Shown piece after piece: positions 7,165 through 16,680 of a DNA stretch of 64,000 nucleotides. The translations under genes and the position numbers were made by a program. Each line of letters starts with the position of its first letter. Positions within the stretch are counted from its first letter, which is position 1. The notes below the pieces were generated by a model. The model was given only the letters and a program-made list of their open reading frames with translations. It did no database searches and was not told the origin of the DNA. The DNA is from Cellulophaga algicola DSM 14237 (GTDB taxonomy: Bacteria > Bacteroidota > Bacteroidia > Flavobacteriales > Flavobacteriaceae): contig NC_014934.1 of the NCBI RefSeq assembly GCF_000186265.1, positions 1,736,001-1,800,000 of the forward strand. Reading direction: 5' to 3'.

Positions 7165-8352
7165 ATGAAAACTTTAGATAATTTTAATTTCAAAGGAAAA
7201 AAAGCATTAATCAGAGTAGATTTTAATGTGCCGTTAGATGCAGAATTAAATGTAACTGATACGAGTAGAATTGAAGCTGCAAAACCAACTATAATAAAAA
7301 TTTTAGAAGATGGTGGTAGTGCAATTCTTATGAGTCACTTGGGGAGGCCAAACGGACAAGTAAATCCTGATCTTTCGCTTAAACATATTTGTGATGAAGT
7401 CTCTAAAGCAATAGGCGTTAGTGTTAAATTTGTTGACGAATGTGTTGGTGAAAAAGCAGAAGCTGCTGCAGCTAGCTTAAAAAGTGGAGAGGTTTTATTA
7501 TTAGAAAACCTTCGTTTTCATCCAGAAGAAGAAAAAGGCGACAAGGCTTTTGCTGAAAAATTATCGAAATTAGGAGATATTTATGTAAACGATGCCTTTG
7601 GAACTGCACATAGAGCACACGCATCTACAACAGTTGTTGCAGAATTTTTTCCTGAAAATAAATGTTTTGGGTACTTGTTAGCAAAGGAAATTGAAGCTAT
7701 TGATAAAGTTATGGCAACTGGCGAAAAACCAGTTTGTGCTATTTTAGGAGGCTCAAAAGTATCTTCTAAAATTACTATTATTGAAAATATTCTAGATAAA
7801 GTAGATCATTTAATCATTGGCGGTGGTATGACATATACGTTCATTAAAGCACAAGGTGGTAAAGTGGGCGATTCTATTTGTGAGGATGATAAACAAGAAT
7901 TAGCATTAGAAATTTTAAAGAAAGCTAAAGAAAAAGGAGTAGAAGTTCATATTCCTGTAGATGTTTTGGCTGCTGATGATTTTAGTAACGATGCAAATAC
8001 TAAAATTGTTCCTGTAACAGAAATTCCTGATGGTTGGCAAGGTTTAGATGCTGGTCCAAAAACGTTGGAAATCTTTAAAGAAGTTATCTTAAAATCTAAA
8101 ACTATTCTTTGGAATGGACCTATTGGTGTTTTTGAAATGCCAACTTTTGCAAAAGGAACTATTGCTATAGGAAACTATATTGCGGAGGCAACTGAAAAAG
8201 GAGCTTTCTCATTAGTAGGTGGCGGAGATTCTGTTGCAGCTGTAAAGCAATTTGGCTTTGAAGACAAAGTAAGTTATGTCTCTACAGGTGGTGGTGCAAT
8301 GTTAGAAAGCTTAGAAGGTAAAACATTACCTGGTATTGCTGCAATACTATAA
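7165..8352 (+). CDS. pgk: phosphoglycerate kinase
   Basis: A 395-residue monomeric glycolytic kinase that transfers phosphate from 1,3-bisphosphoglycerate to ADP. All signature motifs are present: RVDFNVPL and [10 protein letters not shown] near the N-terminus, [31 protein letters not shown], the GGSKVSSKI hinge, WNGPIGVFE, and the nucleotide-binding VGGGDSVAA near the end. Length is that of the family. The start is fixed by [20 protein letters not shown], as in other Bacteroidota. The gene runs ahead of mltD in the same direction with a 119-base gap. Confidence 0.97.
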   Translation: MKTLDNFNFKGKKALIRVDFNVPLDAELNVTDTSRIEAAKPTIIKILEDGGSAILMSHLGRPNGQVNPDLSLKHICDEVSKAIGVSVKFVDECVGEKAEAAAASLKSGEVLLLENLRFHPEEEKGDKAFAEKLSKLGDIYVNDAFGTAHRAHASTTVVAEFFPENKCFGYLLAKEIEAIDKVMATGEKPVCAILGGSKVSSKITIIENILDKVDHLIIGGGMTYTFIKAQGGKVGDSICEDDKQELALEILKKAKEKGVEVHIPVDVLAADDFSNDANTKIVPVTEIPDGWQGLDAGPKTLEIFKEVILKSKTILWNGPIGVFEMPTFAKGTIAIGNYIAEATEKGAFSLVGGGDSVAAVKQFGFEDKVSYVSTGGGAMLESLEGKTLPGIAAIL

Positions 8353-8471
8353 CATGTAACAGATTATCATTAAAAAGACTTTTGTTGGAAAGGTTAAATT
8401 AGGAGTGAAAATTTTTTTTTTGTAAAAAAAAGACGATTTTCGTCTATTGCTTTCTAATAAAGGTTTTTTTT

Positions 8472-10106
8472 ATGATTTATAAACACAGTAAAATACTAAC
8501 TCTTTTCTCTGTAGTTATTTGCAGTACAAGTATATACGCGCAAACTTCGCCTAAAAGAAATACGACCAGAATTATTGAGTCTAAAGATATTCCTTTAGAT
8601 ACTACAGTAAAAGTTCTAAAAAATACACAAAATAATATTATTCAGGTAGCTCCTAATGGTACTATTGAACATCCTAATTTTATTGTTAAAAAGGATGATA
8701 AATATCATTTAGAAGATCATTTGCTTGCTGCGAAATATGATAGTCTTTGGCTAAAAGAATTGTCTGATAGCGCTCCTCTTTTTGATGAAATGTATGAGGA
8801 GATATCTGAGCTAGAGATTGATGAAAATTTTTTGGCAACTATCGATACCGAAACGCTTAAACTTCGTTTAGAAAAATTAAATCAGAAAACACCTTTTAAT
8901 ATTGAATATAATCCTTCTCTTGAAAGTGTTATTCAATCTTTCTTAAAAAGAAAAAGAGGACTAATGGAGCGTATGCTTACCCTTAGTCAGTTCTATTTTC
9001 CAATGTTTGAGCAAGAATTGGCAAGTTATAATATTCCACTAGAATTAAAATATTTAGCCATTGTAGAATCTGCTTTAAATCCTAGGGCTACATCTAGAGT
9101 TGGTGCTACAGGACTGTGGCAATTTATGTATCCTACCGGTAAAATGTATGATCTTGATGTGAGTAGTTATGTCGATGACCGTAGTGACCCTATAAAAGCA
9201 ACGAAAGCTGCTTGTGCTTATCTTTCAAAATTACATGATATTTACGACGATTGGGATCTTGCTTTGGCTGCCTATAACTCTGGGCCGGGAAATGTAAATA
9301 AAGCAATACGAAGATCTGGTGGGTATAGAAATTATTGGAATATCCGGGATTATTTACCTCGTGAAACAGCGGGCTATGTTCCAGCTTTTTTAGCTACCAT
9401 GTATTTATTTGAATATGCGGACGAGCATGGTTTAAAGCCTAAAAATGCGGAGCGTCCTTATTTTCAAACAGATACGATTCATGTAAAAAGACTAATTACA
9501 TTTCAACAAATATCAGAGTTAGTAGACGTATCTGTTGAAGAATTAGAAGTATTAAATCCTTCTTATAAATTAAATATTATACCGTTTATAGAAGAAGAAA
9601 ATTATGCGCTCCGTTTGCCTCTAAATGCTATTGGTAAATTTGTAGCAAATGAAGATGCTATCTATGCACATGTAGAGGAGCAGTTAAAAATTGAAGAAAA
9701 AGTTTTACCAAAATTAGTCGAAACGAAAAATCAGATTCGCTATAGAGTTAAAAGTGGAGATTTCTTAGGGAAGATAGCTGGGCGTTATGGCGTTAGAGTA
9801 AGTGAGATTAAACGATGGAACAATTTAAGGAGTAATAATTTAAAAATTGGTCAGCGTTTAACAATCCATTCTAAAAAACCTGTAAGCGTTGCAAGTAAGA
9901 CTACTAAAAGTAGTCCTAAAACAAGTACAAAGAGTGCTATTGCATCTGCTACCAAAGTGTATACGGTAAAATCAGGAGATTCTCTTTGGACAATTTCTAA
10001 CAAACATCCTGGTGTCTCTGTAGAGAATTTAAAAAAATGGAATGGGATTAGTGGCAATAACTTAAAATTAGGCACGAAACTTGTGTTGTGTGATTGTCAA
10101 CCCTAA
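8472..10106 (+). CDS. mltD: membrane-bound lytic murein transglycosylase D-like protein with two LysM domains
   Basis: A 544-residue exported protein with signal peptide at residues 1-23 (ending SIYAQ). The SLT/goose-lysozyme-like domain spans roughly residues 180-300. It has the catalytic glutamate at about 199 in AIVESALNP, then GATGLWQFM and LALAAYNSGPGNV. LysM domains at about 419-464 (YRVKSGDFLGKIAG) and 497-540 (YTVKSGDSLWTISN) bind glycan strands. A Ser/Thr/Lys-rich linker separates them. It cleaves peptidoglycan by forming 1,6-anhydromuramic ends. It lies 13 bases before the DUF4837 gene, an arrangement I know from other Flavobacteriaceae. Confidence 0.92.
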   Translation: MIYKHSKILTLFSVVICSTSIYAQTSPKRNTTRIIESKDIPLDTTVKVLKNTQNNIIQVAPNGTIEHPNFIVKKDDKYHLEDHLLAAKYDSLWLKELSDSAPLFDEMYEEISELEIDENFLATIDTETLKLRLEKLNQKTPFNIEYNPSLESVIQSFLKRKRGLMERMLTLSQFYFPMFEQELASYNIPLELKYLAIVESALNPRATSRVGATGLWQFMYPTGKMYDLDVSSYVDDRSDPIKATKAACAYLSKLHDIYDDWDLALAAYNSGPGNVNKAIRRSGGYRNYWNIRDYLPRETAGYVPAFLATMYLFEYADEHGLKPKNAERPYFQTDTIHVKRLITFQQISELVDVSVEELEVLNPSYKLNIIPFIEEENYALRLPLNAIGKFVANEDAIYAHVEEQLKIEEKVLPKLVETKNQIRYRVKSGDFLGKIAGRYGVRVSEIKRWNNLRSNNLKIGQRLTIHSKKPVSVASKTTKSSPKTSTKSAIASATKVYTVKSGDSLWTISNKHPGVSVENLKKWNGISGNNLKLGTKLVLCDCQP

Positions 10107-10119
10107 AGAATAATTTTTT

Positions 10120-11100
10120 ATGAAAAAAATAGTAGGTTTTTTCGCCATTGTACTTCTATTTGTATCCTGTAAAGATGATAAGAGTGTAAAATATTTACCA
10201 GAATCTATTGGTGCTATAAATTCATTGGCCGTGGTTATGGATAATGAGTTATGGCAGGGTGAAGTAGGGGATAAAGTTCGGGAGCATTTTGCAGCACCAG
10301 TTGTAGGTCTTACTTTAGAAGAACCATTATTTACTATTAATTACATGCCACCATCTGTTTTTACAGGAAGTGTTCAGCATTCTAGATCGGTCTTGTATGT
10401 TACTAGAGATAGTACAAATAAAGCATTGATTAAAACAGATGTTTATGCTAAACCACAAAAAGTTGGTGTAATTTCTGGTAAGAACATTCAAGAAATTAAA
10501 AAAGAGATAGATGCTAAAGCAGATGAGATTATTAAAGCTTTTAGAGGGTTAGAAATTTCTGAAGCTCAAAAACGTTTTAAGCGCTCGTTAAATAAAGACA
10601 GCATTCTATCTAAAAATTTTAAAGTTAGTTTAGATATTCCTTCTGCTTATAGAGTAGGAAGACAAGAAGATAATTTTGTTTGGTATGACCGTCAAGTGCC
10701 TAAGGGTACTATGAATGTTATTATGTATACTATGCCAGAAGATTATTTTAAAAATGATTCTACATTGGTAAAAGATATTCTTAGAATGCGAGATTCTATA
10801 GGTAGTATCTATATTCCAGGAGAAGATATAGCAGGCAAGAAAAACCATATGGTTTCTGAAAAAATGTTTGCTCCTCATGTGTATCCAGCAGAAATTGGTG
10901 GAAAAAAGGCTGTAGAAGTAAGAGGTCTTTGGGAAATGAGTGATTACCCAATGGGAGGCCCATACTTATTGTACATCATTAACGATAAAGAGAATAACAG
11001 AAAATTAATAGTAGAAGGATTTACTTTTGCTCCTGCCTCTCAAAAAAGAGACAATATGTTTGAGTTAGAAGCAATTATGAAAACTATTGCATTTAGATAA
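10120..11100 (+). CDS. DUF4837-family lipoprotein
   Basis: A 326-residue lipoprotein with a signal sequence and lipobox LLFVSCKDD (Cys17). The sequence after it (PESIGAINSLAVVMDNELWQ, then a C-terminal GGPYLLYIINDKENNRKL) is the DUF4837 pattern of Bacteroidota. The function of that family is unknown. It follows mltD by 13 bases and ends at a clear terminator, so it probably works in the cell envelope in the same transcription unit. Confidence 0.85.
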   Translation: MKKIVGFFAIVLLFVSCKDDKSVKYLPESIGAINSLAVVMDNELWQGEVGDKVREHFAAPVVGLTLEEPLFTINYMPPSVFTGSVQHSRSVLYVTRDSTNKALIKTDVYAKPQKVGVISGKNIQEIKKEIDAKADEIIKAFRGLEISEAQKRFKRSLNKDSILSKNFKVSLDIPSAYRVGRQEDNFVWYDRQVPKGTMNVIMYTMPEDYFKNDSTLVKDILRMRDSIGSIYIPGEDIAGKKNHMVSEKMFAPHVYPAEIGGKKAVEVRGLWEMSDYPMGGPYLLYIINDKENNRKLIVEGFTFAPASQKRDNMFELEAIMKTIAFR

Positions 11101-11127
11101 TAAGTTTTTTTTTTTTTAGTATTAAAA

Positions 11128-11155
11128 AACCCCTATTGCGAAAGCAGTAGGGGTT
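11128..11155. terminator. terminator between DUF4837 and a small minus-strand gene
   Basis: A 12-bp stem (AACCCCTATTGC with GCAGTAGGGGTT, one T-G pair) encloses a GAAA loop, with a T-run following on the plus strand and A-runs before it. It can serve both converging genes. Confidence 0.85.
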
Positions 11156-11175
11156 AATTTTTGTCGAAATTTACT

Positions 11176-11346
11176 TTATTGAAACGCAAAACCGGTAGAC
11201 ATTCTAAACACGAGTGCATAGATTGATATACCGATTAAGGCAAAACAACACCATGCAAATAGTTGCAAATAGTTTTTGATTAGGAAATTCCCCAAATTCC
11301 TAAAAGCTTCAAAATAAATTTCTTTAACGAGTAAAATATTCCTCAT
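11176..11346 (-). CDS. small single-helix membrane protein (DUF6747-like)
   Basis: A 56-residue protein if it starts at the ATG of MRNILLVKEIYFEAF. An upstream ATG at 11370 would add eight residues. A short amphipathic N-terminus (VKEIYFEAFRNLGNFL) precedes one hydrophobic helix (QLFAWCCFALIGISIYALVF) and a brief STGFAFQ tail. The layout matches tiny proteins conserved in Flavobacteriaceae that I associate with DUF6747; function unknown. It ends at the terminator shared with the DUF4837 gene. Confidence 0.6.
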   Translation of the reverse strand: MRNILLVKEIYFEAFRNLGNFLIKNYLQLFAWCCFALIGISIYALVFRMSTGFAFQ

Positions 11347-11370
11347 AATCCCCAAATTATTAATTAACAA

Positions 11371-11711
11371 TAGTTCAAGGTTGTAATATCCAGTGCTTTA
11401 ATAAACTATAATGGTTGAAATGGCTATTAATCAGGTGTATAGAAGTGTCAAATTGTATTCACTCTTTTAAGTGTCCATTTAATCGTTTAACGGGAGTAAA
11501 TTTTGATTTGAATGTTATTCAAGGGATTCTTTTAGTGTCGGTAATAATCGGTAGCCCTATCCATTTTATGAGATAGCTTTCTGATTCTCGTGAGGCTTCT
11601 TTTAATGTTTTACTGATAATCTAAAGAGTTCGCTATAAAAGAGGCTTAAAACGCTTTAAAATTGCTTCTTGTTAGTATTTGGAGGTGTCATCTGATAAAT
11701 TTTTACCAAAA
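11371..11711. other. non-coding stretch with no recognised feature
   Basis: About 340 bases upstream of the small membrane gene. I find no convincing ORF, repeat or RNA gene on either strand, only short open frames without plausible starts. It presumably holds the promoter of the gene ending at 11176. Confidence 0.4.
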
Positions 11712-11741
11712 AAAAAGAGCAACTTGTGAGTTGCTCTTTTT
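11712..11741 (-). terminator. terminator after a short minus-strand ORF
   Basis: A 13-bp perfect stem (AAAAAGAGCAACT with AGTTGCTCTTTTT) around TGTG. The A/T runs give a U-tract on both strands. It lies just past the stop of the 35-residue ORF at 11760-11867 and suggests that this ORF is transcribed. Confidence 0.75.
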
Positions 11742-11759
11742 CTAATTTTAAGGAGGGAC

Positions 11760-11867
11760 TTATACCATAAAAAGTTTTTTAACTAGTACGATAATTCCAC
11801 TAATAAAATTGTTTCTGTAAACTTGAATTTCTTCTTGAGAAGAAGAATGACTGATTTGTGCTTCCAT
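11760..11867 (-). CDS. putative 35-residue small protein
   Basis: The frame MEAQISHSSSQEEIQVYRNN is followed by FISGIIVLVKKLFMV. It has a polar N-terminal half and a short hydrophobic C-terminal half that could touch the membrane. Support is limited to a good ATG, a stop followed at once by a strong terminator, and an otherwise empty region. I do not recognise a family. It could instead be part of a non-coding RNA. Confidence 0.35.
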   Translation of the reverse strand: MEAQISHSSSQEEIQVYRNNFISGIIVLVKKLFMV

Positions 11868-12013
11868 AGTATAATAAGGTTGTTAAATTATAAACTTGGG
11901 GTTTATAGTTGTTGTTCCGTAAATCTAATAAAAAACATTAGATTTTGAAATATAAATGTTGTGAAATTATAAAAAAACGTTGGCTATTCTTATTTTTTCA
12001 ATGGAAGCTTAGC

Positions 12014-12667
12014 TTAACTCATCATTTCAGGAACGTCTCCTTCAATGATTAGTGTGCCTTCAGTTGCTTTTATAATGTCTTCTACACGCACTCCTGGAGC
12101 ACGTTCTAAAAGTTTAAATCCTTTTGGAGTAACTTCTAATACCGCAAGATTGGTTACAATTTTTTTGACACATCCTACGCCTGTAAGGGGTAAACTACAT
12201 TTTTTTAAAAGCTTAGATTCTCCAGCTTTATTGGTATGCATCATAGCAACAATAATATTTTCTGCAGAAGCAACTAGATCCATAGCACCACCCATTCCTT
12301 TCACCATCTTACCAGGAATTTTCCAGTTAGCGATATCGCCATTCTCAGAGACCTCCATAGCGCCTAAAATTGTTAGGTCTACATGTTTACCTCGAATCAT
12401 ACCAAAACTCGTAGCAGAGTCAAAGAAAGACGCTCCTGGTAAGGTGGTAATGGTTTGTTTGCCAGCATTTATAATATCCGCATCTTCCTCTCCCTCAAAA
12501 GGAAAAGGTCCCATGCCTAAAACACCATTTTCACTTTGGAATTCTACACTTATATCTTCGCGAACATAATTAGCAACTAAGGTAGGAATCCCGATACCTA
12601 AGTTTACATAATAGCCGTCTTTTACTTCTTTTGCGATACGTTTCGCTATACCTATTTTGTCTAACAT
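12014..12667 (-). CDS. scoB: 3-oxoacid CoA-transferase subunit B
   Basis: A 217-residue beta subunit. The catalytic glutamate that forms the CoA thioester lies in VEFQSENGVLGMGPFP, and GGAMDLVASAENIIVAMMH is also characteristic. With subunit A it moves CoA from succinyl-CoA to acetoacetate (SCOT) or between acetate and acetoacetate. It feeds ketone-body or branched-chain breakdown products into acetyl-CoA. The partner gene ends 361 bases upstream rather than abutting, because a decayed gene lies between them. An atoA (acetate CoA-transferase) assignment is the alternative. Confidence 0.9.
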   Translation of the reverse strand: MLDKIGIAKRIAKEVKDGYYVNLGIGIPTLVANYVREDISVEFQSENGVLGMGPFPFEGEEDADIINAGKQTITTLPGASFFDSATSFGMIRGKHVDLTILGAMEVSENGDIANWKIPGKMVKGMGGAMDLVASAENIIVAMMHTNKAGESKLLKKCSLPLTGVGCVKKIVTNLAVLEVTPKGFKLLERAPGVRVEDIIKATEGTLIIEGDVPEMMS

Positions 12668-12767
12668 TTCTTTAATTTGAAAATTTGAAAATGAATTAAT
12701 TTGAAGATTTTACACTTGAACTTTTTTGCGGGTAGAGATAGTTTTGGCAATAATCAAAATTATTAAT

Positions 12768-13016
12768 TTAATTTTTTGTAAGCTTTTCTTTTGAATCAGG
12801 ATAATGCTCGGAAGATTTACATAAGTCTAACCAATACTTGAGTTCATCAGCTTCTTTCGCCTAAATTTTAAACTTGTCAATAAAATCTCTTTTACTTTCT
12901 GTGTTTGAAGCCTCTCTAATATTTGTACTTATTGATGTTTCACTTCTAAAAATCTGAGAAACCATTTCAAATTGATTATTGGTTCTTATTCTTTCAGAAA
13001 ATGAAACTACTTCAAG
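12768..13016 (-). pseudogene. decayed four-helix-bundle (S23/IVP family) gene
   Basis: On the minus strand a frame reads LEVVSFSERIRTNNQFEMVS, then IFRSETSISTNIREAS and SKRDFIDKF. A TAG follows (12861-12863), and then AKEADELKYWLDLCKSS up to a TAA at 12768-12770. SxSIxxNIREAxxxxSxxxF...KEADExxYWL is the signature of the four-helix-bundle proteins related to 23S rRNA intervening-sequence proteins. The N-terminus is missing and the frame is interrupted, so it is dead. It sits between the two CoA-transferase genes, which are normally adjacent. Confidence 0.75.
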
Positions 13017-13028
13017 GGATAATTCAAA

Positions 13029-13730
13029 TTAATTCTTTTTCCTTACCGTACGTTGTTCAATTCTCTTTTCATAATTTTTCCCTTGGAATATGCGTTGTAC
13101 GAATATGCCTGGGACGTGAATTTCATTGGGGTTTAATTCCCCTGCTGGAACAAGCTCTTCTACCTCAGCTACCGTAATTTTTGCAGCGCCGCACATTACA
13201 GGATTAAAATTACGAGCAGTTCCTTTAAAAATTAAATTCCCAGCTTCGTCTCCTTTCCATGCTTTTACAAAAGAAAAATCTGCTTTATATGCCTCTTCCA
13301 ACACATACATCTTTCCGTTAAATTCTCGGGTTTCTTTTCCTTCCGCAACTTCGGTACCATAACCTGCAGGAGTGTAAAAAGCAGGGAAACCAGATTGTGC
13401 TGCTCTACATTTCTCGGCCAATGTTCCTTGTGGTGTTAATTCTACATCTAGTTCACCACTTAGCATCTGCCTTTCAAATTCATCATTCTCACCTACGTAA
13501 GAGGAGATCATTTTTTTTACTTGATGTTTTTGCAATAGTAAGCCTAAGCCAAAATCATCTACACCAGCATTATTAGAAATGCAGGTTATATCTTTTACTT
13601 CTAAAGACACCAATTCTGCTATAGCATTTTCGGGTATTCCGCATAGTCCGAAGCCGCCTAGCATAAACGTCATTTTATCTTCAACACCTTTTAAAGCTTC
13701 ATGAACATTAGAAACAGTTTTCTTAATCAT
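13029..13730 (-). CDS. scoA: 3-oxoacid CoA-transferase subunit A
   Basis: A 233-residue alpha subunit. The glycine-rich [16 protein letters not shown] near residue 22, [12 protein letters not shown], and the CoA-site [11 protein letters not shown] are characteristic, and the length is that of the family. It is the partner of subunit B at 12014-12667. The promoter would lie between 13730 and the PBP1A terminator at 13776-13816. An atoD assignment is the alternative. Confidence 0.9.
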   Translation of the reverse strand: MIKKTVSNVHEALKGVEDKMTFMLGGFGLCGIPENAIAELVSLEVKDITCISNNAGVDDFGLGLLLQKHQVKKMISSYVGENDEFERQMLSGELDVELTPQGTLAEKCRAAQSGFPAFYTPAGYGTEVAEGKETREFNGKMYVLEEAYKADFSFVKAWKGDEAGNLIFKGTARNFNPVMCGAAKITVAEVEELVPAGELNPNEIHVPGIFVQRIFQGKNYEKRIEQRTVRKKN

Positions 13731-13775
13731 TATAATATAAATTGAGTTGCCTCTAAATTACTATTTTTTAAATGA

Positions 13776-13816
13776 AAAATGCCCTTAACTTTTCAGGAAA
13801 AAGTTAAGGGCATTTT
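13776..13816 (-). terminator. terminator of the PBP1A operon
   Basis: An 18-bp perfect stem (13776-13793 with 13799-13816, AAAATGCCCTTAACTTTT in the left arm) with a 5-base loop and T-rich ends. It lies 19 bases past the PBP1A stop on the minus strand, ahead of scoA. Confidence 0.85.
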
Positions 13817-13834
13817 AAGATTTTGTATTTTAGA

Positions 13835-16183
13835 TTAAAAATCTAAATCATCTAAATCATCTTCTTCAGGACTCGTATCGTCCTTTTTATCTTCTTGAAA
13901 CTTAGAACAGTCTAGTTCTATAGACATACCAGCGGGTCTTTTGAAATTACCATCTGAAATATCTAATTCTTTATTTGCATAATTTTTAACCATGTACAGC
14001 CCCCAAATAGGAAGTGCCATAGTGGCTCCTTGCCCATAAGCTGTTCTATTAAAGTGGGTAGCCCGTTCTTCACCACCAACCCAAACGCCAGTGACTAAAT
14101 TAGGTACCATTCCCATAAACCAACCATCACTATTTTTTTGAGTAGTACCTGTTTTACCTGCAATAGGATTTGTTAAGTTGTAAGGGTAGCCTGTAACCAC
14201 TTCTTTATAAACAGCATTATTTTTGGCATAGCTGTGTCTTAATCTTCCTCCAGAACCAGATTGTACAACCCCTTGCATTAGATCTACCATAGCATAGGCT
14301 ACATCTTTGCTCATGACATCCCTTGTTTCGGGTACATATTCATAAAGAACAGTTCCGTTTTTATCTTCAATTCTAGTAACTAGTACCGGTTTTACATATA
14401 CACCTTCATTTGCAAAAGTCCCAAAAGCACCTACCATTTCATAGACATTAACGTCTGCGGTACCTAAGGCAATAGAGGGTACTTCAAGTATATCTCTAGT
14501 AATTCCCATATTTTTAGCCATGGCCACTACAGGTTTTGGTCCTACTTTATCCATTAATTGCGCAGTTACTGTATTTACAGATCCTGCCAAAGCCGTTTTA
14601 AGACTCATGTTTTTTAAGCTATACTTGCCATCAGAGTTTTTAGGACACCATGCTTCTTGATTTCCATGTTTACCGGCTTCAATACAGTATTCATCATCGT
14701 ATAATGTTTCACAAGGAGATAGACGTAATTGGTCAATTGCTGCAGCGTATACAAATGGCTTAAACGTAGAACCTGCTTGGCGGGCTCCTTGAATTACATT
14801 ATCATATTGAAAATGCTTATAATTTAAACCACCAACCCATGCTTTTACATGTCCGGTTTGTGGTTCCATAGACATCATTGCAGTTCTTAAAAATGATTTA
14901 TAATAGCGAATGGAATCTAAAGGAGTCATAATAGTGTCCTTTTCATTACCAACACTATTCCAATCAAAAACAACCATAGGTGTAGGTTCTTTGAAAGATG
15001 CTCTGATCTCTTTTTCAGATTTCCCGTTACTTTTCATTTTTCTCCAACGGTCAGAAACTTTCATACCGCGTTCCATAATACTGTTAATCTGACTTGTGTT
15101 TATGTCTAGAAAAGGGGCAGTTTTATTCCTTTCAGGAGTATTTTGATTGAAAAATTCTGCTTGTAAATTTTTCATATGCTCTTGTACTGCATCTTCTGCA
15201 TTCCTCTGCATTCTAGAGTCAATGGTAGTATAAACCTTTAATCCGTCTAAATAAATATTCCATTTATCTCTTTCTCCTTTTAATGCTGGTTTCGGGTTTT
15301 TAGAAATCCATTGATTTAAAAAACTCTGCAAGTGCATTCTAAAATAGGTGGCCAAACCATCACTATGCGACTCAGGAGAATAGCGTAATGCTAAGGGTAG
15401 TTTTTGTAATGAATCCTTTAGTTTTTCAGGAATAAACTCATATTTTGCCATTTGAGCCAAAACAACATCACGTCTGTTTTTGGTTCCTTCAGGATTTCTT
15501 TTAGGTCTAGGATTGTATAAAGAGGAGTTTTTAAACATACCTACTAACATAGCAGATTCTGATACGTTTAACTCTTTAGGTTCTTTACTGAAATAGATTT
15601 TTGCAGCAGAACGTATTCCATCCGCATTGTTACCAAAATCATAGATATTAAAGTACATGGCTATAATTTCTTCCTTAGTGTATTGACGCTCTAAACGGGT
15701 GGCAATAACCCATTCTTTAATTTTTTGAGTGTAACGTTTCCATCCACGAGATGCTGTACCTGTGAACAACTGTTTTGCCAACTGTTGAGAAATGGTACTT
15801 GCACCCCCTTTGGAACCTAAATACGCAAAAGCACGAATGGTTCCACGTGCATCAACTCCAGAGTGCTCAAAATAACGCGCATCTTCTGTAGCTACTAATG
15901 CATTCACTAGGTTTTTTGGTAACTCTTCAAAAGGTATTGGAGTACGGTTATCGTCTATATAATATTTACCTAATGTTTCTCCATCAGAAGAAATAATTTC
16001 TGTTGCTAAATTCGTTTGTGGGTTTTCTAAACGTTCAAAGGTAGGAAGCTCTCCAAACCAGTTCCACGAAGCTGCTAGGAAAATTAAAACTACAGCTAGA
16101 AGTCCTGTAATGAAAAGGATCCAAAACCATTTTATGAATTTGAAAAAATTGTTCTTTTGTTTTTTTTTGGGAGCCGCTGCCAT
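13835..16183 (-). CDS. mrcA: penicillin-binding protein 1A (bifunctional transglycosylase/transpeptidase)
   Basis: A 782-residue class A PBP that polymerises and cross-links peptidoglycan. A basic N-terminus and one membrane helix (about residues 18-42) are followed by the GT51 domain, with EDARYFEHSGVDARG, GASTISQQLAKQLF and RQYTKEEIIAMYFN. The transpeptidase domain has GSTFKPF (SxxK serine), SVNTVTAQ (SxN) and GKTGTTQ (KTG). The C-terminus is acidic (SPEEDDLDDLDF). It is the last gene of the ricT-gldH-PBP1A operon, 8 bases after gldH, and a strong terminator follows. Confidence 0.95.
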   Translation of the reverse strand: MAAAPKKKQKNNFFKFIKWFWILFITGLLAVVLIFLAASWNWFGELPTFERLENPQTNLATEIISSDGETLGKYYIDDNRTPIPFEELPKNLVNALVATEDARYFEHSGVDARGTIRAFAYLGSKGGASTISQQLAKQLFTGTASRGWKRYTQKIKEWVIATRLERQYTKEEIIAMYFNIYDFGNNADGIRSAAKIYFSKEPKELNVSESAMLVGMFKNSSLYNPRPKRNPEGTKNRRDVVLAQMAKYEFIPEKLKDSLQKLPLALRYSPESHSDGLATYFRMHLQSFLNQWISKNPKPALKGERDKWNIYLDGLKVYTTIDSRMQRNAEDAVQEHMKNLQAEFFNQNTPERNKTAPFLDINTSQINSIMERGMKVSDRWRKMKSNGKSEKEIRASFKEPTPMVVFDWNSVGNEKDTIMTPLDSIRYYKSFLRTAMMSMEPQTGHVKAWVGGLNYKHFQYDNVIQGARQAGSTFKPFVYAAAIDQLRLSPCETLYDDEYCIEAGKHGNQEAWCPKNSDGKYSLKNMSLKTALAGSVNTVTAQLMDKVGPKPVVAMAKNMGITRDILEVPSIALGTADVNVYEMVGAFGTFANEGVYVKPVLVTRIEDKNGTVLYEYVPETRDVMSKDVAYAMVDLMQGVVQSGSGGRLRHSYAKNNAVYKEVVTGYPYNLTNPIAGKTGTTQKNSDGWFMGMVPNLVTGVWVGGEERATHFNRTAYGQGATMALPIWGLYMVKNYANKELDISDGNFKRPAGMSIELDCSKFQEDKKDDTSPEEDDLDDLDF

Positions 16184-16191
16184 TCCTTTAA

Positions 16192-16680
16192 TTAATTGTG
16201 TTTTTCAATTTGATACCCGACATCTGTAATGCCTTCTAAGTCTATAATTCCTTCTACTCGTCCACTCTTTCGCATGGCATGAGAAATTTTTAAATTATAT
16301 ACGCCTTCTAATGGTAAAGTGATGTTTTCTTTATACCAAAGTTTACTTTCTTTTATACTTCCAGAACCTTTGCCTAACCAATTACCATCTGGTAAAGTCA
16401 TTTCATATTCTAAAGTGTCCTTTACCGAAGCACCATCAGGATATTGTAACTCTGCAATCAAAAAAATATTACTAAATGCGTATTTTTCATCATTTCGCAG
16501 GTTAATGAAAATATCATACTGTTGCGTTGAATCTAACGCTGCAATTTGAAATTCTAGTATATTATCTTTATCCCAACTACCATCTGGAGTTGTTTTGTAC
16601 TCAGATTTTACGATACTAGAATCACAAGAAACAAAAAGTACAATTGATAAAAAACAAAACAAATACTTAGCCATTGTCAT
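16192..16680 (-). CDS. gldH: gliding motility lipoprotein GldH
   Basis: A 162-residue lipoprotein with signal sequence and lipobox LFVSCDSS. DGSWDKDNILEF and the beta-sandwich-like middle, ending near EGIIDLEGITDVGYQIE, match GldH. That protein is required for gliding on surfaces and associated with the type IX secretion/gliding machinery in Flavobacterium. The start overlaps the end of ricT by 14 bases, indicating coupled translation. A start two codons in (MAKYLF) is equally possible. Confidence 0.88.
   Translation of the reverse strand: MTMAKYLFCFLSIVLFVSCDSSIVKSEYKTTPDGSWDKDNILEFQIAALDSTQQYDIFINLRNDEKYAFSNIFLIAELQYPDGASVKDTLEYEMTLPDGNWLGKGSGSIKESKLWYKENITLPLEGVYNLKISHAMRKSGRVEGIIDLEGITDVGYQIEKHN

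Noticed and set aside
12045-12569. Long plus-strand ORF antisense to scoB
   Set aside because: It is a shadow of a clearly recognisable CoA-transferase gene, and its translation has no family likeness.
13776-13816. Transposon inverted repeat
   Set aside because: The hairpin has a short loop and T-rich ends right after PBP1A and is a normal terminator.
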